A stretch of DNA of 64,000 nt from Planctomycetota bacterium. Its GTDB lineage: Bacteria > Planctomycetota > UBA1135 > GCA-002748355. The notes under the pieces were generated by a model, which was given only the letters and a program-made list of their open reading frames with translations, did not search any database and was not told the origin of the DNA. Positions 1 through 8,500 of the stretch are shown piece by piece. Within the stretch, counting starts at the first letter, position 1, and each line of letters opens with the position of its first letter. Location: contig PDSF01000034.1 in the NCBI GenBank assembly GCA_002748355.1, forward strand, positions 1 to 64,000, read 5' to 3'. A program made the position numbers and the translations under genes.

Positions 1-1
1 C

Positions 2-70
2 CTGAGGCCCCCTCCTGGCGATGCGTTTTGTTGGTAAACACATGCATAGCGCAGCGAGTGCGGGCCTCAG
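2..70. repeat. 9-bp inverted repeat at the window edge
   Basis: CTGAGGCCC at 2-10 and GGGCCTCAG at 62-70 are perfect reverse complements separated by 51 bases. On the minus strand the first arm overlaps the stop codon of the truncated exonuclease. It could be a weak terminator or a rearrangement scar. The window edge prevents seeing what lies beyond. Confidence 0.45.
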
Positions 71-288
71 TGCTTTTTTGCGCTTATTTCAGGCCTAGCT
101 GGCACCGGAAGCCCGGGGTCGACCAAGGACTGCATCCGGGCGACGATTTTCCCGCCCTCGACCCGTAGCCCAGCGATCTCGACCACACGGTCGCCTGGCT
201 CGCCCCCCGTGGCTTCGGTATCGAAGAAAACTGTCGGGCCAGCCAGCAGCTGCGCGAGACTCTGTGATCTTTCGGGTTCTCGGCTCAT
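67..288 (-). pseudogene. Truncated DEDDh (DnaQ-like) 3'-5' exonuclease
   Basis: The 73-residue product starts at the ATG at 288, preceded by a GGGGAG ribosome site; an upstream start at 315 is possible. Residues FFDTEATGGEPGDRVVEIAG match the ExoI motif of the DnaQ/exonuclease family (normally FDTETTG), followed by the usual strand ending in a VDPGLPVP segment. The frame then stops, so ExoII and ExoIII (the remaining metal ligands and the catalytic His) are missing. The family domain is about 160-180 residues, so this is a fragment and probably inactive. The break lies in a poly-A stretch (minus strand) beside an inverted repeat. It follows the helicase on the same strand after about 70 bases, so the original unit may have been nuclease, helicase and exonuclease. 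Confidence 0.6.
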
Positions 289-361
289 GCGGGGGCTCCC
301 CAAGGCAAGGCCCATGCGGAACGAGGGCGCCAGCCCCCAAGACGCGCTACCTCCCTGCTGC

Positions 362-2125
362 TCACCGGCCAGCCTCTCCTTTCACCAGAGCATGCTCACT
401 CAGATCCACGACATGGCTCGCCGCCAAACACCGGTGCAGCCTCGCCGTCGCGACCAGCGCCTCCAAACGCTTCGGACGCGCCCGAAGGACCTCGGGGCTT
501 CCGACAACGATGCACTTGCTGCGCGCCCGTGAGATGGCCACACAAAGGCGGCCAGGCTCGAAGTAAAACTCGGCCTGAGCGGCCAAGTAATCCCTATCAC
601 TGCTCGCCAGCGAGAGGATGATCAACTCCCGCTCCTGACCCTGCATGCGCTCGACGGTGTCGACGACCAGCCCTTCGGCAAGGAGATCGGCCTGGTCAAG
701 CTCGCTGCGGATCGCGCGCACCTGCTGCCGAAACGGCGACAGCACAGCAATCTCCTGCGGCGGAACCCGCCCCTGGACCTGAGCCAAGAAGCCTGAGATC
801 ACCCGCGCCTCCTCGGGGCTACGGCGGAAGCGCCCCAGGTGCCCGATCTTGGCGTGAACCAGGGCATGCTGTGGATCGAGCACTCGCCCCAGCAACTCGT
901 CTTCGACCGGGATCGAGACCAAGCGGCGCTCAGCCGCCGCATCCGCCGACTGCAGACGCCCGTGGTAGAACTCGCCTGAGATAAAGGAGCAAAGCCCCTC
1001 ATTAAGGCGGAAGCTACGATCCAAGAGGATGCTCTCGCGGATCCGTTCGAGGTGCAGGTGCACCGAAGCGCCCAGCTTCGGATCTCGGTATTCACCCTGG
1101 GCGACCGGAGGCAGCTGTGCCGGATCTCCCGCCACGATAATCCGCCGCGCCGCCGTCATTGCCATGGCTCCGTGCACCAAGGGCATCTGCCCGGCCTCGT
1201 CGAGAATCGCAAAATGAAAGCGACGCTCCGTACTATGCTTGCGCATCACGAAGGGCGTGCCCCCAACGATGCATCCTCCAGGAGGCCAGCGCAGACGATC
1301 CAAGCTCGAAACACTGGCGATGCCGGCAGGCTTCAGGTCGGTGGCGCCGGCCTTGGGGCGGCCGACCTTGAAGATCGGCAGCTCCTTCGAGAGCTTGCGG
1401 ATCGACAGCAGCAGGTGATCGAGAGCGCGATGCGTGAAGGCGCAGACGAAGATTTTGCAGCGCTTGCTCGCCAGATATAAGGCCAGCTCGGCGAGCACCC
1501 GCGTCTTACCGGTGCCCGGCGGCCCCTGGATCAGCGCCACGTCCTCGGTCCCGATCGCCGCAGCAAAGGCCTCGACCTGGGCCGCGGTAAAGCCAAGCCC
1601 CTCCGCATAGCTGCGCGCGGCCCGCTTCCGCTCCTCGTCGGCAGGCTCACGTCGCCTCCCCGTCAGCAGCTCGGCCACGTGTTCGTTTCCGGCAGCGAAA
1701 ACGGTATCGAGCCCCTCCAGCAAGAGCCGTTCAAGACCGAGCTCACGGCGATCCAGACAAAGATGGGCACAATCGGCAAGCAGCGCGGGATCGCCCCGGC
1801 TCCAGCGATCCTGCCGGACCAGGATCTGCCGGCGCACCGGATCCCAAGACACGAACTGCACCTCGAGGCCATCTTCAACCTTCTGGCCATCACTGAGCCA
1901 GAGAGCTTCCTCTTCGCGGTATTTGGCGTGGAACTCCTCGGCATGCAGGAGCAAGGGCGGGCTAGCCCCATCGACCCAGGTCAGCCGGTCCACACAGTCC
2001 CCAGCTTCGACCCGCTCGGGCACAGACTTGGCGATGCTCTCTTCGAAGCTGCGCCGAGCCGAAGCGGCCTCGTGCAGGACCAAGTGACGAAGCCGCTCCC
2101 GCAATTCATCGCGCCCAAGCGTCAC
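362..2125 (-). CDS. SF1 DNA/RNA helicase (Dna2/Upf1-like AAA_11/AAA_12)
   Basis: The 587-residue protein has a Walker A motif GPPGTGKT at residues 201-208, a Walker B-type DEAGQ at 309-313, a GDPAQLPPV segment (motif III), and C-terminal motifs including VDTVERMQGQE (motif V) and VAISRARSK (motif VI). This is the arrangement of Upf1-family SF1B helicases such as Dna2 and IGHMBP2, which move 5'-3' on single-stranded nucleic acid. The N-terminal 190 residues form an accessory region without an obvious nuclease motif. The start codon overlaps the stop of the upstream RecB-like nuclease gene in an ATGA, so the two are translationally coupled. Together they resemble a Dna2-like nuclease-helicase split into two polypeptides. 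A role in DNA end processing, repair or defence is inferred from the pairing. Confidence 0.85.
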   Translation of the reverse strand: MTLGRDELRERLRHLVLHEAASARRSFEESIAKSVPERVEAGDCVDRLTWVDGASPPLLLHAEEFHAKYREEEALWLSDGQKVEDGLEVQFVSWDPVRRQILVRQDRWSRGDPALLADCAHLCLDRRELGLERLLLEGLDTVFAAGNEHVAELLTGRRREPADEERKRAARSYAEGLGFTAAQVEAFAAAIGTEDVALIQGPPGTGKTRVLAELALYLASKRCKIFVCAFTHRALDHLLLSIRKLSKELPIFKVGRPKAGATDLKPAGIASVSSLDRLRWPPGGCIVGGTPFVMRKHSTERRFHFAILDEAGQMPLVHGAMAMTAARRIIVAGDPAQLPPVAQGEYRDPKLGASVHLHLERIRESILLDRSFRLNEGLCSFISGEFYHGRLQSADAAAERRLVSIPVEDELLGRVLDPQHALVHAKIGHLGRFRRSPEEARVISGFLAQVQGRVPPQEIAVLSPFRQQVRAIRSELDQADLLAEGLVVDTVERMQGQERELIILSLASSDRDYLAAQAEFYFEPGRLCVAISRARSKCIVVGSPEVLRARPKRLEALVATARLHRCLAASHVVDLSEHALVKGEAGR

Positions 2126-3522
2126 GACCGCCTCCGATCGCGCAGAAGCGCCCCTAGGCGTAGGAGCCCGGCGAGCTCAGCCTCGGCCAACTGCTCCATC
2201 GTCGCATAGTCCTCACCGGCTAGCAGCTGCGCAAGAAGGGCACGCTGCTCGCTCAGCTCTTCGCTCGGCGCCTCGCCGTCCAACCAGGCCGCAAGCTCAC
2301 TGGCAGCAACAACCGGGGCAGGAAACGCGTGTGCCCCCCGCAGCAGGGAGCAGGCCGCAAGCAGGCGGTTCTCGACACGCTGGATCCTCGGCAGCCATTC
2401 CGGCATGCGAGAGGCGAAGGAGGCGAGCAGGCTCGGGAACTCCGGCCCATGCACTACCGTCAGCTCCCCTTCGAGGAACTCTTCGATCAGGGCCGCCATC
2501 GCCGACTCCTCTTCTGCCCGGTCCCGGGCGAAGCTCAGCTTCGCCGGCCGCCCCTCCCGCTGCGAGGCGAAGAGGAGGCTCCGATCGTCAAAGCCATCCC
2601 TCCCGATCCACACCGCGCAGAAATCGTGAAGCACGCCCGGATCACGAAGCCCTCGCAGCGGCAGCGCGCGACCTTCGCGCACGGCCCGTGCGACCTGAAC
2701 CGCTCGCAGGAAGCTCGCCCGCGCGACCCCGGCCTCGCGGGCACGCTGTTCGGCGTGCGCTTCGAATAACTGCTCCGGTCTCAGCAAGCCAGCTTGCGCC
2801 AGCAACTCACGAGTACTACGCGTGAGGCCAGGCAACCAGCCCATCGGATCCTCCTCGGCGCAGAGTTCGCGCCAACGACAAGACGAGCAGTGATCGTTGC
2901 GCTGTGGGCGCGTGCGCGATTCACCGCGCGCCATCGCGGCAACTTCGTCGAGAACAAGGTCGAGGATCGGATCCAGGCCAGAGATATCGATGCGCTCCTC
3001 TTCTCCCGAGCGCAGAATCAAATAGCCGTATTCGGGCTGCCGATCCTGGAGCCGCGCCAGGAGCCGCGAATAGAACGCCACCTGCATCGCCTGATCCGAG
3101 CGCGAACGCCAAGAAGACTTAATGTCACCGACGACGTAGTGGTACTCCCCAAAGCGAGAGTTCCCACTCTCCCGGCGCAAGAGATCGGGGATGCCAAGCC
3201 AGGGCGCTTCGAAGAGCACAGCCTGGGCAATGCCCGGACGAGCCTGCTGCATCAGGGCCAGCGTCTGCGCCGCCCCGGCCTCAAAGTCCGGAGCCTCGAA
3301 GTCTGGCTCCGGATAGCCCAAGTCCTGCATCAAGAGATCTTCGAAGTCCCGACCTCGCTCCAGCAGCCGCTCGAGACTTCCGGACATGGGCAGGGCTCGC
3401 CCCGGGTCCTCGAAGAAGTCGAGCCGCACCCGATGTTCGCAGGACATGTGCCCATAGATATGCGAACCGGTCACGCGCTTGCGCCGGGCGCCTGCCGCAA
3501 AGCGGAGATCGGGCAGTCTCAT
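2122..3522 (-). CDS. RecB-like PD-(D/E)XK nuclease with Fe-S cysteines (TM0106-like)
   Basis: The 466-residue protein carries the PD-(D/E)XK core: E61 in a conserved RGRDFE helix, D113 in GIPDLL, then D133 and K135 in VGDIKSS, with Q147 in the next helix. One cysteine near the N terminus (C28) and three after the core (C212, C215, C221) match the spacing of iron-sulphur nucleases of the Cas4/AddB/Dna2 type. The C-terminal half (about 230-466) looks like the helix-hairpin and helical region of TM0106-family RecB-like nucleases, which are often fused to an SF1 helicase. Here the helicase is the next gene, overlapping by four bases. All catalytic residues are present, so it should be active on DNA. 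The substrate is not known. Confidence 0.8.
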   Translation of the reverse strand: MRLPDLRFAAGARRKRVTGSHIYGHMSCEHRVRLDFFEDPGRALPMSGSLERLLERGRDFEDLLMQDLGYPEPDFEAPDFEAGAAQTLALMQQARPGIAQAVLFEAPWLGIPDLLRRESGNSRFGEYHYVVGDIKSSWRSRSDQAMQVAFYSRLLARLQDRQPEYGYLILRSGEEERIDISGLDPILDLVLDEVAAMARGESRTRPQRNDHCSSCRWRELCAEEDPMGWLPGLTRSTRELLAQAGLLRPEQLFEAHAEQRAREAGVARASFLRAVQVARAVREGRALPLRGLRDPGVLHDFCAVWIGRDGFDDRSLLFASQREGRPAKLSFARDRAEEESAMAALIEEFLEGELTVVHGPEFPSLLASFASRMPEWLPRIQRVENRLLAACSLLRGAHAFPAPVVAASELAAWLDGEAPSEELSEQRALLAQLLAGEDYATMEQLAEAELAGLLRLGALLRDRRRS

Positions 3523-4141
3523 CCCTGGCCCTCTCGGCTAGGCACAGGAGAAAGCAAGCTTTGACCTGGCCCCAGCCTCGCCAAGGCCCGTAGGGGAACT
3601 CGTGAGGAAGCCCTTACAGAGCTTTGCCCCTGCGGCAGCAGCAAATAGCAGGTCTGGGAAAACGGCCTAGGCCAGAAACCGTCTCCTAGCTGATAAGCAA
3701 GCAGGCCTTGCTGATAAAGAGGCTCTGGGGCTTCGCAGATTCTCTCAGTACCTCCAAGCGTTCCCCCAGTAGTTCCAAGCACAAGCGGCAGTTTCAGCGC
3801 AAAAAAATCGACACCGTCATGGGTGCTTGTGCAGGAAAGCGTCATCTAAGAAATCCAGGAAGGAAAGGCGCGCGAAAGGCAGACAGGCTCCGGGAGAGCA
3901 GTGCTATCAGGCCTTAGGCGGCACGACAAGAATCAGCCCAAGTCGCTGAGTCCCCCCTGCCATGGGGCCAGAGAGTGCCCAACTTTTCCCTAACAAGATT
4001 TCTGGGAGCTTCCTGATTTATCTCTTTTTCGCTTTCGCGCCCCCAGGCCCTGCTTAGCCTTGCCCCGCAAAGTTGGGTTCGGACGCACTCGGATCTGAGC
4101 CTTTCTCAAGCTTCCGATTCTTTCCTAGGGAGGACAGACTT
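3523..4141. other. 619-base non-coding gap between divergent genes
   Basis: This gap separates the minus-strand nuclease from the plus-strand porin, so it should hold promoters for both. It is more AT-rich than its surroundings, notably around 3985-4050. A minus-strand frame of 108 codons at 3519-3845 overlaps the nuclease start in an ATGA but has no recognisable protein features. I could not pick out a convincing -35/-10 pair. The ribosome site of the porin, GGGAGG, lies at 4128-4133. Confidence 0.5.
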
Positions 4142-5374
4142 ATGCGGAACCAATTCGGTTTCAGCTTCCTCGCGGCGACCCTGCTTACCCCGGTCGCCTT
4201 CGCTCAGTCGAGCGATCTCGATGCCGTTCAAGTGCCCGCTGCTGCGGACCAAGAAGTCACGGTGACCTACAAGCCCGGCTCGGGCGTTAAGTTCTCGGGT
4301 GAGAACTTTGAAGTGGCCATGGGCGGCAACGTCATGGTCGATTACTACTTCATGGCCGGCGATGTCAATCCCGACCAGAGCACCTTCAACCTCAGAGAAG
4401 CTCGCTTCTACCTCAAGGGCAAGCTCTACCACACCAACACGAGCTTCAAGCTCATGTTCGAGGGCAAGGACAACACCCAGCCCATCAAGGATGCCTGGCT
4501 CAAGCAGGGCCTTTGGAAGAACGAAGACGGCAGCATGGGCCTGAGCCTCCGCTTCGGTCAGCAGAAGGTCGCCTTCGGCCGTGAGTGGAACACCTCCAGC
4601 ACCGCCCGCGAGTTCATCTCGCAGTCGATCGCTGGCAGCAGCTTCTCCGGCGTCCGTACTTCCGGTGGTCAGCTGACCCTCGAAGGCAAGGCCGGCGACA
4701 AGAACTGCTACCGCGTCAACTTCGGCGCCTTCAACACCAGCTTCCAGGGTGGCGCGGGCACGACCGCCACCACCTTCACGGGCGAGCAGGGTGCCAACCC
4801 CGACAACAAGCTCAACTACGTTCTCAGCGCTGACTACGCCATGAACGGCCTCAAGCTGGGCTCGGACCAGGGCGACCTGGCTCGCAGCGAAGAGATGAAG
4901 TTCGGCATCGGCGCCGGCATCTTCATCGGCAACGAAGAAGCCGCTGGCGCGGACATCGACATCTTCAGCTGGAACGTCAACGCCGCGGTCGCCATGAATG
5001 GCTTCTTCGGTCAGATCGACGTCTTCGGCTACACCGCCGAGGCCGACACCCCCGGCGCCCAGGACGAGAGCCACCTCGGCTTCACCCTCCAGGGCTCCTA
5101 CACCTTCGTCGACGACCTCTACGTAGCCGCCCGCTTCTCGATGGTCAGCCTCGACAACCAGACCAACTTCATGAGCGGCCGTGGCTGGGCCAGCGGACTG
5201 GGCAACGCCCAGGGCGACCAGATGAACGTCTCGCTCGCAGCCGGCAAGTACTACAACGGCCACAACAACAAGCTCCAGGCCGAGATCACCTTCGAGACCA
5301 TCGACTTTGATGCCTCCGCCGCAACCGACGTTGACAACATCATCTTCGGCCTGCGTTATTCGCTGCGCATCTGA
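4142..5374 (+). CDS. OprO/OprP-type outer-membrane porin
   Basis: The start is the ATG at 4142: it follows GGGAGG by eight bases and opens a signal peptide (MRNQ, hydrophobic stretch, cleavage after Ala21 in VAFA-Q). The in-frame codon at 4073 would bury that signal. The mature protein of about 390 residues is rich in alternating Gly/aromatic strands typical of a beta barrel, with FNLREARFYLKG and later ARFSMVSL strands resembling the phosphate-selective porin O and P family (PF07396). The last residues, FGLRYSLRI, form a terminal beta strand. It would sit in the outer membrane and pass phosphate or other small anions; substrate choice cannot be read from sequence. Codon use is strongly C-ending, suggesting high expression. 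A hairpin overlaps the stop codon. Confidence 0.8.
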   Translation: MRNQFGFSFLAATLLTPVAFAQSSDLDAVQVPAAADQEVTVTYKPGSGVKFSGENFEVAMGGNVMVDYYFMAGDVNPDQSTFNLREARFYLKGKLYHTNTSFKLMFEGKDNTQPIKDAWLKQGLWKNEDGSMGLSLRFGQQKVAFGREWNTSSTAREFISQSIAGSSFSGVRTSGGQLTLEGKAGDKNCYRVNFGAFNTSFQGGAGTTATTFTGEQGANPDNKLNYVLSADYAMNGLKLGSDQGDLARSEEMKFGIGAGIFIGNEEAAGADIDIFSWNVNAAVAMNGFFGQIDVFGYTAEADTPGAQDESHLGFTLQGSYTFVDDLYVAARFSMVSLDNQTNFMSGRGWASGLGNAQGDQMNVSLAAGKYYNGHNNKLQAEITFETIDFDASAATDVDNIIFGLRYSLRI

Positions 5375-5390
5375 TCCGAGTTCTCGGATC
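5373..5390 (+). terminator. Perfect hairpin overlapping the porin stop codon
   Basis: GATCCGAG and CTCGGATC form an 8-bp perfect stem with a TT loop, starting within the TGA stop of the porin gene. There is no U-tract after it. It may protect the 3' end of the abundant porin mRNA or help termination. Confidence 0.5.
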
Positions 5391-5392
5391 TA

Positions 5393-5480
5393 CTGACAGT
5401 AAATCCCCTGGCAGTAAATCCCTGACAGTAAATCCCTGACAGTGGAGCCCCTGACAGTGGAGCCCCTGACAGAGGAGCCC
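5393..5480 (+). repeat. Six-copy 14-15-bp tandem repeat after the porin gene
   Basis: Six head-to-tail units start at 5393, 5408, 5422, 5436, 5451 and 5466. The first three read CTGACAGTAAATCC(C), with G for A in unit 2; the next three read CTGACAGTGGAGCCC, with unit 6 carrying AGAGG. The array therefore has two sub-types, as produced by slipped-strand expansion of a diverged pair. It is non-coding and lies between two hairpins. No spacers are present, so it is not a CRISPR. Confidence 0.9.
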
Positions 5481-5500
5481 CGAGTTCCTGCCGTCAGGAG

Positions 5501-5536
5501 AGCGAGGGGAAGAGGCAAGAGCCTCTTCCCCTCGCT
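5501..5536 (+). terminator. 16-bp perfect hairpin (terminator-like, no U-tract)
   Basis: AGCGAGGGGAAGAGGC pairs perfectly with GCCTCTTCCCCTCGCT around an AAGA loop. It lies between the porin and the large lipoprotein gene. No run of T follows on either strand, so it is either a hairpin-only terminator or an mRNA stability element. Confidence 0.65.
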
Positions 5537-5572
5537 GCAATTCCAGAGCAGCTTCCGGCGGGTCTCGCTATC

Positions 5573-8500
5573 GTGCCCGGCTTGTTTCTTAGCCCTCGAC
5601 CATGCTCCGCCTTTGCCCTGTGCCTGCTGCTCGCCGGCTGCGCTAGCACTCCGCAGCGTGCCCCCACCCAGCCTGAGCCCAGTGCCAAGCCAGCTCTTCT
5701 CTACCTAGAGCGACGTGAAAGCCTGCGAATTGGCATCGAGGACCCCGAATTCGGCCGGACTGAGCTGCTGCGCCTGCGCAGCATCGAGGTGATGAGCCGT
5801 GACCCGCACGGGCGGATACAGCGCAAGGAGTGGCCCTTGCGCTTCTCCGAGCAAAGCCCCACCCGCCTCAGCCTGAGCAACGACGAGCACGCATTCGCCC
5901 TGAAGCTCTCGGCCTCGACCGCGCAATCCTCCGTGCGGGTGCAGCTCGAAGATCACATTGGCAGCCGCCACCGGGTCGAGCGCATCTCCCTGCAATACGA
6001 ATGGGCGCGTGGCCCACTGGGGAAGCTTGGCCAGCATCTCGTCCCCGACGAGCTTGCACCCTGTGGTTTCCTCCTCCTCGCCGATGAAGCCTACGCCGCC
6101 ATGCTGCTGGCCCTCCCTGGGAAGCAGCGCCGCCTCCCGCGCTTCCTCCGGGCTGAAGGAGGAGCGAGCCCACGCCTCATCCACGGCCTGATGGGCTCTG
6201 GCCAATGGCTCGAGGACGAAAAGATCGGCCTGGAGCATGAGCTACTGCTCTGGAAACGGAGCCCCGGCATATCGGCACTGAGCCAAGCCCTGCACCTGCG
6301 ACATCAAAGGCTTGCTGCAGCGGCAGCAGCCCAGCAGGCGACACAGCGCCAGAGCTTCGAAGCAGAGCTACGCAAATGCCTACAGGCGACAGAGCCAGTG
6401 CAGGACTGGCAAGGCCGAGGCTTTGGCCCCGGGGAACTGGCGCGCAGTATCGAGATCACTCGCAACCTAGGCAGCCCCGAGCAGAAGGCCGCAGCCCTAT
6501 CGCTCCTGGCCAGCTCGCCGCGCAGCGGGCGGCTCTTTGCCACCCGCCGCGTCTTTGGCCCCAATGGTCCGCACTGGGGAAAGGACGCCGACGATCTATA
6601 TTCCACCGTCGAACTCTGTGAGCTCGCCGCAAGCGCTTGGCGTCTCTCAGGAGGCGTAAGCTCTAGCGCGGCCAAAACGATTCGAGCGCGCGCTGAGGAG
6701 TTCCTCGACCTCTTGCAGAGAGATGCCGCACTCGGAGAGCTTCCGGCGCAGTACCGCAAGAACAACACAGCCGTCCGCAGCAATCATGCCACCCCACGCC
6801 GAGCATGGATCGCTGCGGCAGAGCTGGCACTAGCCCTCAGAGCCAAGCATCCCAGCGGGAGCGCACTCATTCAGCGGGTCCTGCAATGGCTCGCGCTCGA
6901 CCCCACCCCCCTACGCGAATGGAGCAGCGACGAAGTCCTGCGGACGGCGCGCCTGGCCCAGGCGCAGGAATCGACCCCAGCTGAACCCTGGCTGCTCGAA
7001 GCCGCACGCCGCCAACGCCTCGCCTCGCTACCGCTACAACACAAGCCATTCATCGGCAGCATTGGCGGCGGCGCAGGCCAGCAAGCACCTTCGCTCGCCC
7101 CCGACTTGTTTTGGCGGGCCTGGCAAAGCACCGGCCAGCGCGACTGGCTCGATCGCTGCATCCTCGCCCTCTACTCCAAAGCTTGCAGCAGAGAGGATCC
7201 ACTCCAAGCTCTCCGGCTCAGCAACTTCCTCCACGAGCACAGGGGGCAGCTCGCTGCCGAACTCGCGCGCGAGCCCGGGGTATTTGCTGCCGGAATCGGG
7301 CACGTCCAGTTCCGGCCAACGCGCAGCCACCCCGCCGGGCGCGAGCTACGCCTTCGCCTCTGGAACTCCGGCCCACCCATCGAAGCCACGCTCGTAGTCG
7401 AGCACCCCGCCGGGAGCACCCAGCTCAGCATGCAGCCAGGCCCCGAGCCTGGCGAACTCTTCGCCACAGTTCCCGCCAGCCTCGTCGCTGAAGTCGGCAC
7501 TGTGCTCCACTGCCATGTCGAATACCGCAGCAAGGAGGGCGAAGCTCGGGTCCCCTTCTCCGGGTCCAGGCCTATTCACATCGGTACCCGCTACCTAGCG
7601 GACTGCGGCGACGACGACGAACCTTGGCTTATGCGTGGACGCGAACTGCCAACCAAGGTCACAGCCGAGGGGCGGAGCCGCGCCCGCAAGCTGCCGATCG
7701 GCGCGGCCCTGGACTACTACGTGCCCTTGCCCGGGGACGTGACCGTGGTGGAGCTACGTGCCCGGCACAGCGGCGCCCTCCGGATCCGGCAGTTAGGTAG
7801 CAAGGAGCGATACCGCGCCACGGCTCGCGGCCCAGGCCTGCAGAGTAGTCGCTGGCGAGTGCCGGTGTACAGGAACAAGGCCGGAGAGCCCTGGAAGCTG
7901 CGTTTCGAGGCCGCGGAAGCGGGCGTATCTCTCGACTGGTTTGATGTGAGAATCCTCCAATCCGGCAGTGCCGCCCCGGAGATAGGAGAGCGACGCAAGC
8001 CGACACGCCAGCTCCCCCAAGACTTGCACCTCCAGCTCCTCCCCTTGCGCTGCGGCCCCTGCCAGCAAGTCAGCCAAGAACGCCTCAGGCTCCTGCTCTA
8101 CGGGAAGGAAGGCGGAGGCACGGGGTCGAGCAACGACAGCTTCGCCGATTGGCTCGCGAGTTTTTCCAATGCCCGCGTCCACGTCTTCGGCAGCGTCGAA
8201 GAGTGGCGAACAGCAACGGACCTCCCCCCGATTTCGGCCTCAGCCCAGCTCTGGCAGCAGAGCCTGCCGAGGCTACACCCATCCTTCGACGCCAACGCCG
8301 CACTCACCGTCCTTCTCTTGGCTGGGCAGGAAGGGGACCCCCGGACTCTCGCCCTGAGCTCTGGGAGGAAGCTCTGGCTCATCCCCTACGGTGAAGGGGA
8401 GAGCATGCTCCTCCCAAAGCTCGTCCACTGCTTCCTCGATAGCCAAGCGCCCATCCCCGAGACCGCGAAGGCGCTACTGGCCATGGAAAGCCCAGCTTCC

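Noticed and set aside
3519..3845. Minus-strand frame of 108 codons ending in an ATGA overlap with the RecB-like nuclease
   Set aside because: No signal, motif or plausible composition; the overlap alone is not enough. I treat it as part of the non-coding gap.
4106..5263. Long minus-strand frame opposite the porin
   Set aside because: It is the mirror frame of a highly C-ending gene; its Val/Glu/Ala-rich product has no independent start signal or family features.
5393..5480. CRISPR-like array
   Set aside because: Units are contiguous 14-15 bp repeats without spacers and no cas gene is near; the Cas4-like nuclease at 2122 pairs with a helicase instead.
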